48,705 bases of DNA from positions 1 to 48,705 of the forward strand of contig DATGRI010000036.1 in assembly GCA_035303785.1 (NCBI GenBank), in the 5' to 3' direction. The stretch's first letter is position 1; every line of letters begins with the position of its first letter. The translations under genes and the position numbers were made by a program. Below, in pieces: positions 26,116 to 33,700 of the stretch. The notes under the pieces are model-generated. The model searched no databases. It worked only from the letters and a program-made list of their open reading frames with translations, and was not told the origin of the DNA. This stretch comes from Sphingobacteriaceae bacterium. GTDB lineage: Bacteria > Bacillota > Sulfobacillia > Thermaerobacterales > RSA17.

Positions 26116-26898
26116 ATGAGGACACCGGATCCCAGTCATTTTCATCGTCTGCCCCTATCCCATCTGAACAGGCTGGTGCGGGAAGCACCTTTTGAAGATC
26201 TGCCCCGGCTCATGGAAGCCTTGGCCGCCGATCCCCGCCGCGGCTGCCGATCCCTGGCCGAACAGGCCCGGCGAAGGTGGCAGCGGGAGCAGGAAGAGCG
26301 GGCGGCCTACCGGCAGCGCTTTGCCCACGAACTCCGATTTTGGCGCCGCGGCCTGCGGCTGGTGGCCGGGGTGGATGAAGCGGGCCGGGGTCCCCTGGCA
26401 GGGCCCGTGGTGGCTGCCGCCGTGGTGTTGGAGCCCGACGCATATCTCCCCGGTCTGAAAGATTCCAAGCTGTTGGACGCCCGCCGCCGGGAGCGGCTGT
26501 ACCGGCTGATCCTGGCCCGGGCTCTGGCGGTGGCCGTAGCCGCAGCTCCCGCCGCCCGGGTGGACCGGCTCAATATCCACCGGGCGGGCCTGGCGGCCAT
26601 GGCCCGAGCGGTGGGCCGCCTGCCGGTCAGGCCGCAAGCGGTTCTGGTGGACGGCTTTACCATTCCCGGCCTGCCCCTTCCCCAGGAGGCCCTGGTGGGC
26701 GGCGACAACTTGAGCAACTCCATCGCCGCCGCCGCCGTGGTGGCCAAGGTCCACCGGGACCGGCTCATGCTGGCCCTCCACCGGCGCGCCCCCCAATACG
26801 GCTTCGCCCGCCATAAGGGCTACCCCACCCAGGAGCACCGGCAGGCCATCAGCCGGTTCGGACCCTCGCCCCATCACCGGCGTTCGTTCAAGTGGTAG
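26116..26898 (+). CDS. rnhB: Ribonuclease HII
   Basis: A 260-residue enzyme that cuts RNA in RNA-DNA hybrids and removes misincorporated ribonucleotides. The catalytic core starts at VAGVDEAGRGPLAGPVV (Asp87 and Glu88) and contains KDSKLLD, DGFT and HRDRLM. An N-terminal extension of about 80 residues is typical of the Bacillus form. Start ATG 26116 is four bases after lepB. Its 3' end overlaps the convergent yifB/comM gene by 25 bases. Confidence 0.95.
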   Translation: MRTPDPSHFHRLPLSHLNRLVREAPFEDLPRLMEALAADPRRGCRSLAEQARRRWQREQEERAAYRQRFAHELRFWRRGLRLVAGVDEAGRGPLAGPVVAAAVVLEPDAYLPGLKDSKLLDARRRERLYRLILARALAVAVAAAPAARVDRLNIHRAGLAAMARAVGRLPVRPQAVLVDGFTIPGLPLPQEALVGGDNLSNSIAAAAVVAKVHRDRLMLALHRRAPQYGFARHKGYPTQEHRQAISRFGPSPHHRRSFKW

Positions 26899-28445
26899 TA
26901 GCCTTGGATTTGGTCCAGGCGGCGCAGGTCCAGGGCCTGGGCGATGTGGTCGGCGGTGACCTCCTGGCAGCCCTCCAGGTCGGCGATGGTGCGGGCCACC
27001 TTGAGGGCGCCGTAATAGCCCCGCATGGTGAGCCCCTTTTTCCGGTAGGCCTCCTGGAGCAGGAGGCGTCCTTCCCCGTCGGGCCGGCAGTAGCGCTCCA
27101 ACTGCTGGCGGCCCATTTCCGCGTTGCACTGGAGGCCGTACCGCTGGAGGCGATGACGCTGGATCTGCCGGGCTTCCTCCACCCGGCTCCGCACCTGGGC
27201 GCTGCTTTCCGCCGGCGCCTGGGAAAAAACGTCGGTCCAGGCCGGCCGGGCCAAGGGCACATGGATGTCCAGGCGGTCCAGCATGGGTCCCGACAAAGTG
27301 GCCCAGTACCGCCGCACCGCCAGGTCGGTGCAGCGGCAGGGGAAGTCGGCGTCGCCCCGGTGGCCGCAGGGGCACGGGTTCATGGCGGCCACCAGGCTGA
27401 CCACGGCGGGCAGGCGGCAGGAGCCCTGGAGGCGGGCCACGGTGACCCAGCCCTCGGCCAGGGGCTCCCGCAGGGCCTCCAGAGTGCTTCTTTGAAATTG
27501 GGCCAATTCGTCCAGAAACAGCACGCCCCGGTGGGCCAGGGAGACCTCCCCCGGCTCGGGGATGGCGCCTCCCCCCACCATGGCCGTGGGAGGCATGGTG
27601 TGATGGGGCGCCCGGTAGGGTCGCCTGATGGATCCGCCGGCCGTCATGGGGGGCTCCTGGCCGGCGGCGCTGTACACCGTGACGATTTCCAAAGCTTCCT
27701 CCTTGGTGGGGCTGGGCAGGATGCCCGGCAAGGCCTGGGCGAGGGTGCTCTTGCCTGTGCCCGGAGGGCCTATGAGCAGCAGGTTGTGGCCGCCCGCCGC
27801 GGCGATTTCCAGGGCCCTGCGGGCGTGCCGGTGGCCTTCCACGTGGGCCAGATCCTGGTAGTCCGTTGATTGGTCCGGCGGGCTGTTGCAGTCCGGCTGA
27901 GGGGGCCGGGGCTCTGGCCTGGGCATGGGGGAGCAGCCCTGGCGGATCCAGCGGCAGACGGCTTCCAGGTTGGGCAGGGTGATGATTTCCAGGTCGGGAA
28001 GCAGATGGGCCGAACCGGCTTCGTCCATGCCCATAACCACCCCGGGGACGCCCCGGCGCCCCAAGTGGTGCAGGATGGGCACCAGGCCCCGGATGGGCCG
28101 CAGGGTGCCGTCCAGGGACAACTCGGCCAGGAGGGCCAGGTTCTGCCAGCGGCCGCCGGGTATCTGGCCTGTCTGGTGCAGGATGCCCAGGGCGATGGCC
28201 AGATCGAAGCCGGTCCCCCGCTTGGGCAGGTCGGCGGGGGCCAGGTTGATGGTGATCCGGGCCAGAGGAAAATCGTAGCCGGCGTTCTTGATGCCGGCCC
28301 GCACCCGCTCCCGGGCCTCCCGCACCGGCGGCCCCGCCAGCCCGACAATGTCGAAGGCCGGCAGGCCCCGGCTTACGTCAACTTCCACACTGACCTGGTA
28401 CCCCTCTACGCCCCAGAGGGCGCCGCTGACCAGGCGGGTGACCAA
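26874..28445 (-). CDS. comM: YifB/ComM-family Mg-chelatase-like AAA+ ATPase
   Basis: A 523-residue protein of the YifB/ComM family; ComM is a branch-migration helicase that helps integrate DNA taken up during transformation in Gram-negative bacteria. The N-terminal Lon-like fold domain (about 20-170) is followed by the Mg-chelatase-type AAA+ domain, with Walker A LIGPPGTGKSTLAQALPG, Walker B GVLFLDELAQF and the sensor region VAAMNPCPCGHRG. A C-terminal helical domain carries the arginine-rich end. The start is TTG with GGAGG seven bases upstream. The dprA and topA genes further on make a DNA-uptake role plausible but unproven. Confidence 0.92.
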   Translation of the reverse strand: MVTRLVSGALWGVEGYQVSVEVDVSRGLPAFDIVGLAGPPVREARERVRAGIKNAGYDFPLARITINLAPADLPKRGTGFDLAIALGILHQTGQIPGGRWQNLALLAELSLDGTLRPIRGLVPILHHLGRRGVPGVVMGMDEAGSAHLLPDLEIITLPNLEAVCRWIRQGCSPMPRPEPRPPQPDCNSPPDQSTDYQDLAHVEGHRHARRALEIAAAGGHNLLLIGPPGTGKSTLAQALPGILPSPTKEEALEIVTVYSAAGQEPPMTAGGSIRRPYRAPHHTMPPTAMVGGGAIPEPGEVSLAHRGVLFLDELAQFQRSTLEALREPLAEGWVTVARLQGSCRLPAVVSLVAAMNPCPCGHRGDADFPCRCTDLAVRRYWATLSGPMLDRLDIHVPLARPAWTDVFSQAPAESSAQVRSRVEEARQIQRHRLQRYGLQCNAEMGRQQLERYCRPDGEGRLLLQEAYRKKGLTMRGYYGALKVARTIADLEGCQEVTADHIAQALDLRRLDQIQGYYHLNERR

Positions 28446-28578
28446 AGGGACCTCCTCCCTTCCTTGCCCTCCCCGGCTCGGCTACAATACCGCCTAAGGG
28501 AGGGCGGCCCATCAGTAGATTACCATAAAATGGAAGCCCATGTTAGTGGCTTCAAAGAACAGTTTCAGGAGAGGGGAT
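28446..28578. other. Divergent intergenic region comM/ytxJ
   Basis: It contains the two divergent SD sequences, a small CCGCC/GGCGG inverted repeat near 28490-28507 and AT-rich bases (28515-28545) that could hold promoters. I could not assign boxes with confidence. Confidence 0.3.
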
Positions 28579-28932
28579 GTGCCGGTGGCAGTCAATGCCC
28601 GGAGGCTCAACAGTGAACAGGCATTGCAGGAACTGATGGAGCGGTCGAACCAGGAGCCGGTGTTCATCTTCAAGCACAGCGCCACTTGCCCCATTTCAGC
28701 GGCGGCCATGGAGGAATTCAGCGGTTTCCTGGCCCAGTCCCAGGAGGGCAGGTTCGCCGCCGGCTACCTCATCGTCCAGGAGGACCGGCCCATTTCCAAC
28801 ACCGTGGCCGAGCAGTTGGGGGTCAAGCACGAAAGCCCCCAGGCCATCCTGGTGAAGGACGGCCGGGCCGTCTGGCATGCTTCCCACTGGAACGTTACCG
28901 CCGCTGCTCTGAAGGAAGCCTTGGCAGGCTGA
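28579..28932 (+). CDS. ytxJ: YtxJ-type (DUF2847) thioredoxin-like protein
   Basis: A 117-residue thioredoxin-fold protein similar to YtxJ, annotated as a monothiol bacilliredoxin acting in bacillithiol redox systems. The single active-site cysteine is Cys37 in FKHSATCPIS, followed by a family-typical segment AEQLGVKHESPQAILVKDGRAVWHASHW. GTG 28579 has AGGAG seven bases upstream; an ATG at 28540 in the same frame has no SD. If bacillithiol is made by this organism, the protein could reduce mixed disulfides. That pathway is not visible in this window. Confidence 0.85.
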   Translation: MPVAVNARRLNSEQALQELMERSNQEPVFIFKHSATCPISAAAMEEFSGFLAQSQEGRFAAGYLIVQEDRPISNTVAEQLGVKHESPQAILVKDGRAVWHASHWNVTAAALKEALAG

Positions 28933-28990
28933 GCCGGCAGCGCCGAGTTGGTGCGGTGCCCCATGGATCGAAGGCTCCGGGTCCGGCTCA
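28930..28990. repeat. Inverted repeat enclosing two convergent stop codons
   Basis: TGAGCCGG (28930-28937) and CCGGCTCA (28983-28990) form a perfect 8-bp inverted repeat. Each arm begins with the stop codon of one of the two converging genes. The 45-base interior can also pair partly. There is no U tract, so terminator function is uncertain. Confidence 0.4.
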
Positions 28991-29371
28991 GCCGATGCCC
29001 GGCCAGTGCTGCACCTGGGGCGGCTCCCCGGTAGGCGGCCAGTAGATGGTCACCGCATCCAGGCGGAAAGGATCCCCGGGGCGTCCCAGGGCGGCCAAAT
29101 AGTGGGCCGCCAGGCGGCGCAGCCGGTGGATTTTCTGCGGGGTCAAGGATAGCTCGGGGCGCCCGAAGCGGGCGCTCCGGTAGGTGCGCACCTCCACGAA
29201 CACCCAAGGGGGCCCGTCTCCGGGCCCCCGGCACACCAGGTCGATTTCCCCGTAGCGGGAATGGACGTTGCGGGCCACCACCCGGAAACCCCGCCGGGTC
29301 AAATAGGCGGCGGCCATGATTTCCCCCAGGCGGGCCGCCTGCCGGCGGCGCCGGGTTGTCCTGCCGGACAT
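28988..29371 (-). CDS. yraN: YraN-family endonuclease-like protein
   Basis: A 127-residue protein of the UPF0102 (YraN) family with a restriction-endonuclease-like fold. The core is LGEIMAAAYLTRRGFRVVARN, then the acidic motif RYGEIDLVCRG and the EVR motif WVFVEVRTYRS, which correspond to the D-x(n)-ExK-like metal centre of nucleases. ATG 29371 has GGGAGG upstream. In many Bacillota yraN follows rnhB, so its place here near rnhB and comM is expected. The function is not firmly known. Confidence 0.9.
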   Translation of the reverse strand: MSGRTTRRRRQAARLGEIMAAAYLTRRGFRVVARNVHSRYGEIDLVCRGPGDGPPWVFVEVRTYRSARFGRPELSLTPQKIHRLRRLAAHYLAALGRPGDPFRLDAVTIYWPPTGEPPQVQHWPGIG

Positions 29372-29441
29372 GGAATCCTGCCTCCCGGGGCCGGGCAAAC
29401 TTCTCGTGCCAGATAATGGAAGGATTCCTCCCGCCGGTAAG

Positions 29442-29471
29442 TTTACCTGCCTAGTCGAACCCGGGTATAAA
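29442..29471 (+). promoter_or_regulatory. Candidate promoter for pyrB
   Basis: TTTACC (29442-29447) and TATAAA (29466-29471) are 18 bases apart and would start transcription near 29478, giving a leader of about 95 bases before pyrB. A second TATACT at 29514-29519 lacks a -35 partner. Confidence 0.5.
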
Positions 29472-29572
29472 AACACCTCGTACAGATCCCTCCAGCCTGT
29501 CCGGCCGGTGTAGTATACTTGGCCGTGGAAATGGGCATAGTTTGCCAATGCCTGGCGAGAGGGGCGTCCTCC

Positions 29573-30508
29573 TTGCGTCATGTCTTGAGCGCCCGCCAAT
29601 TCAACCGGGTTCAACTGGAGCACTTGTTCAATTTAGTGGAAGAGACGGAGAGAAAGCTGGCGGTGATGCCGGGCGAAGAACCCTTGCGGGGCCGCATCAT
29701 GGCCAGCCTTTTTTATGAGCCCAGCACCCGCACCCGCCTTTCCTTCGAGACGGCCATGCTGCGCCTGGGCGGCCAGGTGATCACCACAGAAAACGCCCGG
29801 GAATTTTCTTCCGCCATCAAAGGGGAGTCCTTGGAAGACACCATCCGGGTGGTGTCGGGCTACGCCGATGTGGTGGTGCTGCGCCACTTTGAGGAAGGCT
29901 CGGCGGCCGCGGCGGCCCGGGTGGCGTCGGTGCCCATCATCAACGCCGGCGACGGCCCCGGCGAGCACCCCACCCAGGCCCTGCTGGACCTGTACACCAT
30001 CCACAAAGAGTGCGGCCGGGTGGACGGGCTGAAGGTGGCCCTCATCGGCGACCTGGCCTACGGGCGGACAGTTCACTCCCTGGCCTACATGCTGAGCAAC
30101 TACGACGACATCGAGCTGCTGCTGGTGGCGCCCCCCGGCGTCCCCATGCCCCAGGAGGTATTGTCTTTCGTCGCCCAGCGGGGCGTCCACTGGCGGCAGG
30201 TGGATGACCTGCGGGAGGCGGCCGCGGCGGCCCAGGTGCTTTACCAGACCCGCATCCAGCGGGAGCGCTTCCCGTCGGAGGAGGAATACAAGGCGGCCTA
30301 CGGCCGCTTCGTCATCGACCAGGAGATCATGGGGGTCATGGCCCCCGAGGCCATCGTCCTCCACCCCCTGCCCCGGGCCGGCGAGATCGACCCTGGGGTG
30401 GACGACGATCCCCGGGCCGCCTACTTTCGCCAGGCGCAAAACGGCGTCTACGTGCGCATGGCGCTGCTGCAGCTTTGCCTAGGCTTGGTCAATCTGCCAG
30501 AACATTGA
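29573..30508 (+). CDS. pyrB: Aspartate carbamoyltransferase, catalytic chain
   Basis: A 311-residue enzyme that forms carbamoyl-aspartate, the first committed step of pyrimidine synthesis. The carbamoyl-phosphate site is FYEPSTRTRLSFETAM, followed by SSAIKGESLEDT and NAGDGPGEHPTQALLD; the aspartate domain ends with HPLPRAGEID. TTG 29573 has AGAGGGG upstream and gives the usual length; a TTG 18 codons upstream is less likely. No pyrI regulatory subunit is present. The gene overlaps a small antisense ORF by 20 bases at its end. Confidence 0.95.
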   Translation: MRHVLSARQFNRVQLEHLFNLVEETERKLAVMPGEEPLRGRIMASLFYEPSTRTRLSFETAMLRLGGQVITTENAREFSSAIKGESLEDTIRVVSGYADVVVLRHFEEGSAAAAARVASVPIINAGDGPGEHPTQALLDLYTIHKECGRVDGLKVALIGDLAYGRTVHSLAYMLSNYDDIELLLVAPPGVPMPQEVLSFVAQRGVHWRQVDDLREAAAAAQVLYQTRIQRERFPSEEEYKAAYGRFVIDQEIMGVMAPEAIVLHPLPRAGEIDPGVDDDPRAAYFRQAQNGVYVRMALLQLCLGLVNLPEH

Positions 30509-30740
30509 GGACATGCCGGTAGTAGGGTGAAAAACGGAGCCGCCGCCACGCCTGGGCCGGCGTCAGGCCTGTGCCGGCCACCAGGGCGTTGCTCCTGGCC
30601 ATGGCCCGGGCGCGGGTGAGGGTGCCCGCCCGGGCTTCCCGCAGGAGGGCCTTTGCCGTCCGGCGCTGGGCCGGGGTAAGCTGGTGGCGGTGCTTTTGAT
30701 AAAGATTGAACAATACCCGTAGACTTGCTTCTCTGCTCAT
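30489..30740 (-). CDS. Small basic hypothetical protein antisense in the pyrB-pyrC gap
   Basis: An 83-residue reading frame between pyrB and pyrC on the opposite strand. The codons are strongly G/C-ending for most of its length, as in the neighbouring genes, which favours real coding. The protein is predicted to be all helical and basic (many Arg and Ala) and repeats the short element LTPAQ at two places (LTPAQRRTAKALL and LTPAQAWRRLRF). I do not recognise a family. Its SD is weak (GGGAC), and its 3' end overlaps pyrB by 20 bases. Confidence 0.5.
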   Translation of the reverse strand: MSREASLRVLFNLYQKHRHQLTPAQRRTAKALLREARAGTLTRARAMARSNALVAGTGLTPAQAWRRLRFSPYYRHVLNVLAD

Positions 30741-30885
30741 GCTGCGTCCCGTCGAACGCCCGCGCCGTAGGCTGGTCAAGACGGCCACCCGTCCTCTCCC
30801 CCTGAGGGCTTGCTGGCACAGCATATGTGGGCCGGCCGCGGGATGTCCTTGACGTCCGGGAGGCAGGGCGAAGGAGGGGTAGGCC
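30741..30885. other. Leader region of pyrC
   Basis: This stretch precedes pyrC and contains its SD AAGGAGG (30871-30877). I see no convincing promoter, PyrR-type binding loop or terminator-antiterminator pair in it. Confidence 0.3.
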
Positions 30886-32289
30886 GTGGGGCGTGTCATC
30901 TTGACGGGCGGCCGGGTCATCGACCCGTCGTCGAATTTGGACGCCGTGGCCGACCTGGTCATCGAAGACGGCAGCATCGCCGCCGTGGGACCCGGACTGG
31001 CGCCCGCCGAAAGCGATGCCCAAGTTTGGGATGTATCCAACTGCATCATCGGCCCCGGCCTGGTGGACATCCACGTCCACCTGCGGACGCCGGGCCAGGA
31101 GCATAAGGAAGACATAGTTTCCGGCACCGCCGCCGCTGCGGCGGGGGGCTACACCACCGTCTGCTTCATGCCCAACACCCAGCCGCCCCTGGACGATCCC
31201 CGGCTGCTGGAGTCCGTCTTGGACCGGGCGGCCAAGGAAGGGATCGTCCGGGTGTACGGCGCCGCCGCCGTCACTCGCGGCCTCCAGGGCCGGGAACTGG
31301 CGCCCCTGACGGAACTGCGGGCCGCCGGCGCCGTGGTGTTCACCGATGACGGCCTGCCCGTGGCCGACAGCGGCCTCATGCGGGCGGCCCTCCTCCAGGC
31401 CCGGGACCTGGGGGTTCCCGTAGCCCAACACACCGAAGATCCCGCCCTGACGGCGGGCGGCGTGGCCCATCCGTGCCCGGCCTCGGAGCGGCTGGGATTG
31501 CCTCCATACCCGCCGGAAAGCGAAGCGGCCCTGGCGGCCCGGGACTGTGTGCTGGCTTCCGTCACCGGCTCCCGCCTCCATGTGCAGCATGTCAGCGCCG
31601 CCGCCACGGTGAAGGTGCTGGCGGCCGCCAAGGAGCGGGGCGTGCCCGTCACGGCGGAAGTCACTCCCCATCACCTCCTCCTTACCGCCGATGCCCAGTT
31701 GGACAAGTGGGGCCGGGACCCGGTAACCAAGGTGAACCCGCCCCTGCGGGGCGAGGAGGACCGGCAGAGCCTGATCCAGGCCTTGTTGGACGGTGTGATA
31801 GACTGCATTGCCACGGACCACGCGCCCCATCACCGGGAGGATAAAAGCCTGCCTTACGAGGAGGCGGCCTTCGGCATTTCCGGCCTGGAGACGGGGCTGT
31901 CGGCATCGGTGGCGGCCTTGATCACCCCGGGATTGATGGATTGGCCCCGCTTGCTGCGGCTTATGTCCACGGTGCCGGCACGGATCTTGGGGCTGCCCGG
32001 GGGCACCCTGGCGCCGGGGTCGCCGGCCGACGTGGTGGTCATCGACCCCCATGCCTGGTGGCTGGTGGACCCAGTGGCCTTCTTCTCCCGGGGCCGCAAC
32101 ACACCCATGACGGGGCGCCGCCTGCCCGCCCGGGTGGTCCTCACCTTGGTGGGCGGCCGCATCGCCTACAACGGCCTTATGGCCGACAACCGCTACGTGG
32201 AAAACGCCGCCGGCGGGCGGCTGTGGGGGGAGCCCCTCCACCTGGTCGGCCCCCCGCCCGGGGACGGCGAGAGGGGAGAGCCTGCATGA
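30886..32289 (+). CDS. pyrC: Dihydroorotase (type I)
   Basis: A 467-residue zinc amidohydrolase that closes carbamoyl-aspartate to dihydroorotate. Metal-binding motifs are DIHVHLRTPGQEHKED, the histidine in VQHVS and the catalytic ATDHAPHH segment. It is the long class-I form found with pyrB in Bacillota. GTG 30886 has AAGGAGG eight bases upstream. The C-terminus is about 30 residues longer than usual and Gly/Pro-rich. Its stop overlaps the pyrF start (ATGA). Confidence 0.95.
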   Translation: MGRVILTGGRVIDPSSNLDAVADLVIEDGSIAAVGPGLAPAESDAQVWDVSNCIIGPGLVDIHVHLRTPGQEHKEDIVSGTAAAAAGGYTTVCFMPNTQPPLDDPRLLESVLDRAAKEGIVRVYGAAAVTRGLQGRELAPLTELRAAGAVVFTDDGLPVADSGLMRAALLQARDLGVPVAQHTEDPALTAGGVAHPCPASERLGLPPYPPESEAALAARDCVLASVTGSRLHVQHVSAAATVKVLAAAKERGVPVTAEVTPHHLLLTADAQLDKWGRDPVTKVNPPLRGEEDRQSLIQALLDGVIDCIATDHAPHHREDKSLPYEEAAFGISGLETGLSASVAALITPGLMDWPRLLRLMSTVPARILGLPGGTLAPGSPADVVVIDPHAWWLVDPVAFFSRGRNTPMTGRRLPARVVLTLVGGRIAYNGLMADNRYVENAAGGRLWGEPLHLVGPPPGDGERGEPA

Positions 32290-33020
32290 AGCCTGCCCAA
32301 GCCCGGGACCGGCTCCTGGTGGCCTTGGACGTGCCCCAATGGGACGACGCCGCCGCCCTGGTGGACCAACTGGCCCCGGAAGTGCACCGCTATAAGGTAG
32401 GATTGGAATTGTTCACCGCCGCAGGACCCGAGGCGGTGGCCCGGCTCCAAGAGCGGGGCTGTGATGTTTTCGTAGATTTGAAGCTCCACGACATTCCCAC
32501 CACGGTGCGGCGGGCGGCCGCCGCCCTGGCCCGGCTGGAGGCCTTCATGTTCACCGTCCATGCGGCAGGCGGCCCCGACATGATGGCCGCCGCCTGCGAG
32601 GGGGCCCGCAGCGGCGACGGGCGGCCTCCTTTGGTGGTGGCGGTGACGGTGCTCACCAGTTGGTCGCCCGAGGCGTGGGCCGCAGCCGGCAACGGGGGGA
32701 CCATTGGTGAAGCTGTATTACGCCGGGCCGAGCAGGCATTGACCGCCGGGGTGGACGGCATCGTCTGCAGCCCCGCCGACCTGCCCGTCTTGCGGGGAAC
32801 CTTCGGCGACCAACTGCTCTACGTCTGCCCGGGCATCGTGGTGACCACCGGAGCCGAGGGCCGCAGGGATCACGGCCGCAGCGGCACCCCGGAGCAGTCC
32901 CTGGCCGACGGGGCCGACTTCCTGGTGGTGGGCCGGCCCATAACCCGGGCCGACGATCCCGCCGCTGCCGCCCGGCAGGTGCTGGCCCGCATGGGCGGCC
33001 GGGACGGGGATGCAGAATGA
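32286..33020 (+). CDS. pyrF: Orotidine 5'-phosphate decarboxylase
   Basis: A 244-residue TIM-barrel enzyme that converts OMP to UMP. It has LLVALDVPQWDDA at the N-terminus, the catalytic DLKLHDIPTTV (Lys between aspartates), VTVLTSW, and GIVVTTGAEGRRDHGRSGTPEQ with the phosphate-binding region VVGRPIT. The ATG start overlaps the pyrC stop, and its own stop overlaps pyrE, so pyrC, pyrF and pyrE are translationally coupled. Confidence 0.96.
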   Translation: MKPAQARDRLLVALDVPQWDDAAALVDQLAPEVHRYKVGLELFTAAGPEAVARLQERGCDVFVDLKLHDIPTTVRRAAAALARLEAFMFTVHAAGGPDMMAAACEGARSGDGRPPLVVAVTVLTSWSPEAWAAAGNGGTIGEAVLRRAEQALTAGVDGIVCSPADLPVLRGTFGDQLLYVCPGIVVTTGAEGRRDHGRSGTPEQSLADGADFLVVGRPITRADDPAAAARQVLARMGGRDGDAE

Positions 33021-33658
33021 AAGGGGATAGGCAGCCCATGAACACCGGGATGAACGAAAGGGCCGGGGCCTGCGAAGCCGCCCAACGCCTGCAGGAGGCC
33101 CTCAACCGTTCCGGGGCCATGCAGGAAGGCCATTTCCGCCTCACCTCAGGCCGCCACAGCGACCGTTTTTTCCTCCTGTCCCTGCTGTTTCAACACCCCG
33201 CCCTGGCGGGAGAGGCCGCCGGCCTGCTGGCCGACCTGCTCCGGCCCTACGGGGCCGCCACGGTCATCGGCCCCGCCATGGGCGGCGTCATCCTGGCTTA
33301 TGAAACGGCCCGCCATCTGGGCCTGCGGGCCATGTACACCGAAAAGACCCCTCCCGGCGACGCCGGTGCCGGTCCGGCCATGGCCCTGCGCAGGGGGTTC
33401 CGGCTGGAGCCCGGCGAAAAGGTGGTCATGGTGGAAGACGTGCTGACCACCGGCGGATCCCTGCGGGCCGCCATAGAGGCCGTCCGGGCCGCCGGGGGCG
33501 ACATCGTGGCGGCGGGCGTCTTGATCGACCGGAGCGGCGGCACCGCCGCCCTGGACGTGCCCCTGCTCAGCGTCTGGTCCACCACCGTGGCCGATTGGGC
33601 CCCCGAGGAGTGCCCCTTGTGCCGGCAGGGGATTCCCTTGACCTTGCCCAAAGCTTAG
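33017..33658 (+). CDS. pyrE: Orotate phosphoribosyltransferase
   Basis: A 213-residue enzyme that makes OMP from orotate and PRPP. The PRPP-binding motif is VVMVEDVLTTGGSLR, preceded by IGPAMGGVILAYETA and the flexible loop YTEKTP. The start ATG overlaps the pyrF stop; a second ATG seven codons on (33038) is possible. Its last codons are part of a 23-base tandem duplication that continues past the stop. The genes carAB, pyrK and pyrD do not occur in this window. Confidence 0.94.
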   Translation: MKGDRQPMNTGMNERAGACEAAQRLQEALNRSGAMQEGHFRLTSGRHSDRFFLLSLLFQHPALAGEAAGLLADLLRPYGAATVIGPAMGGVILAYETARHLGLRAMYTEKTPPGDAGAGPAMALRRGFRLEPGEKVVMVEDVLTTGGSLRAAIEAVRAAGGDIVAAGVLIDRSGGTAALDVPLLSVWSTTVADWAPEECPLCRQGIPLTLPKA

Positions 33659-33684
33659 CCTTGAGCTTGCCCAAAGCTTAGGCT
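33643..33684 (+). repeat. 23-base tandem duplication forming a hairpin at the pyrE stop
   Basis: CTTGCCCAAAGCTTAG occurs at 33643-33658 and again at 33666-33681, exactly 23 bases apart. The pyrE stop TAG is in the first copy. The duplication lets AGCCT..AGCTT (33657-33668) pair with AAGCT..AGGCT (33674-33684), a 10-bp stem interrupted by a small internal loop, just before the SD of the next gene. No U tract follows. Confidence 0.6.
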
Positions 33685-33700
33685 GAAGGAGTTGTTGATT

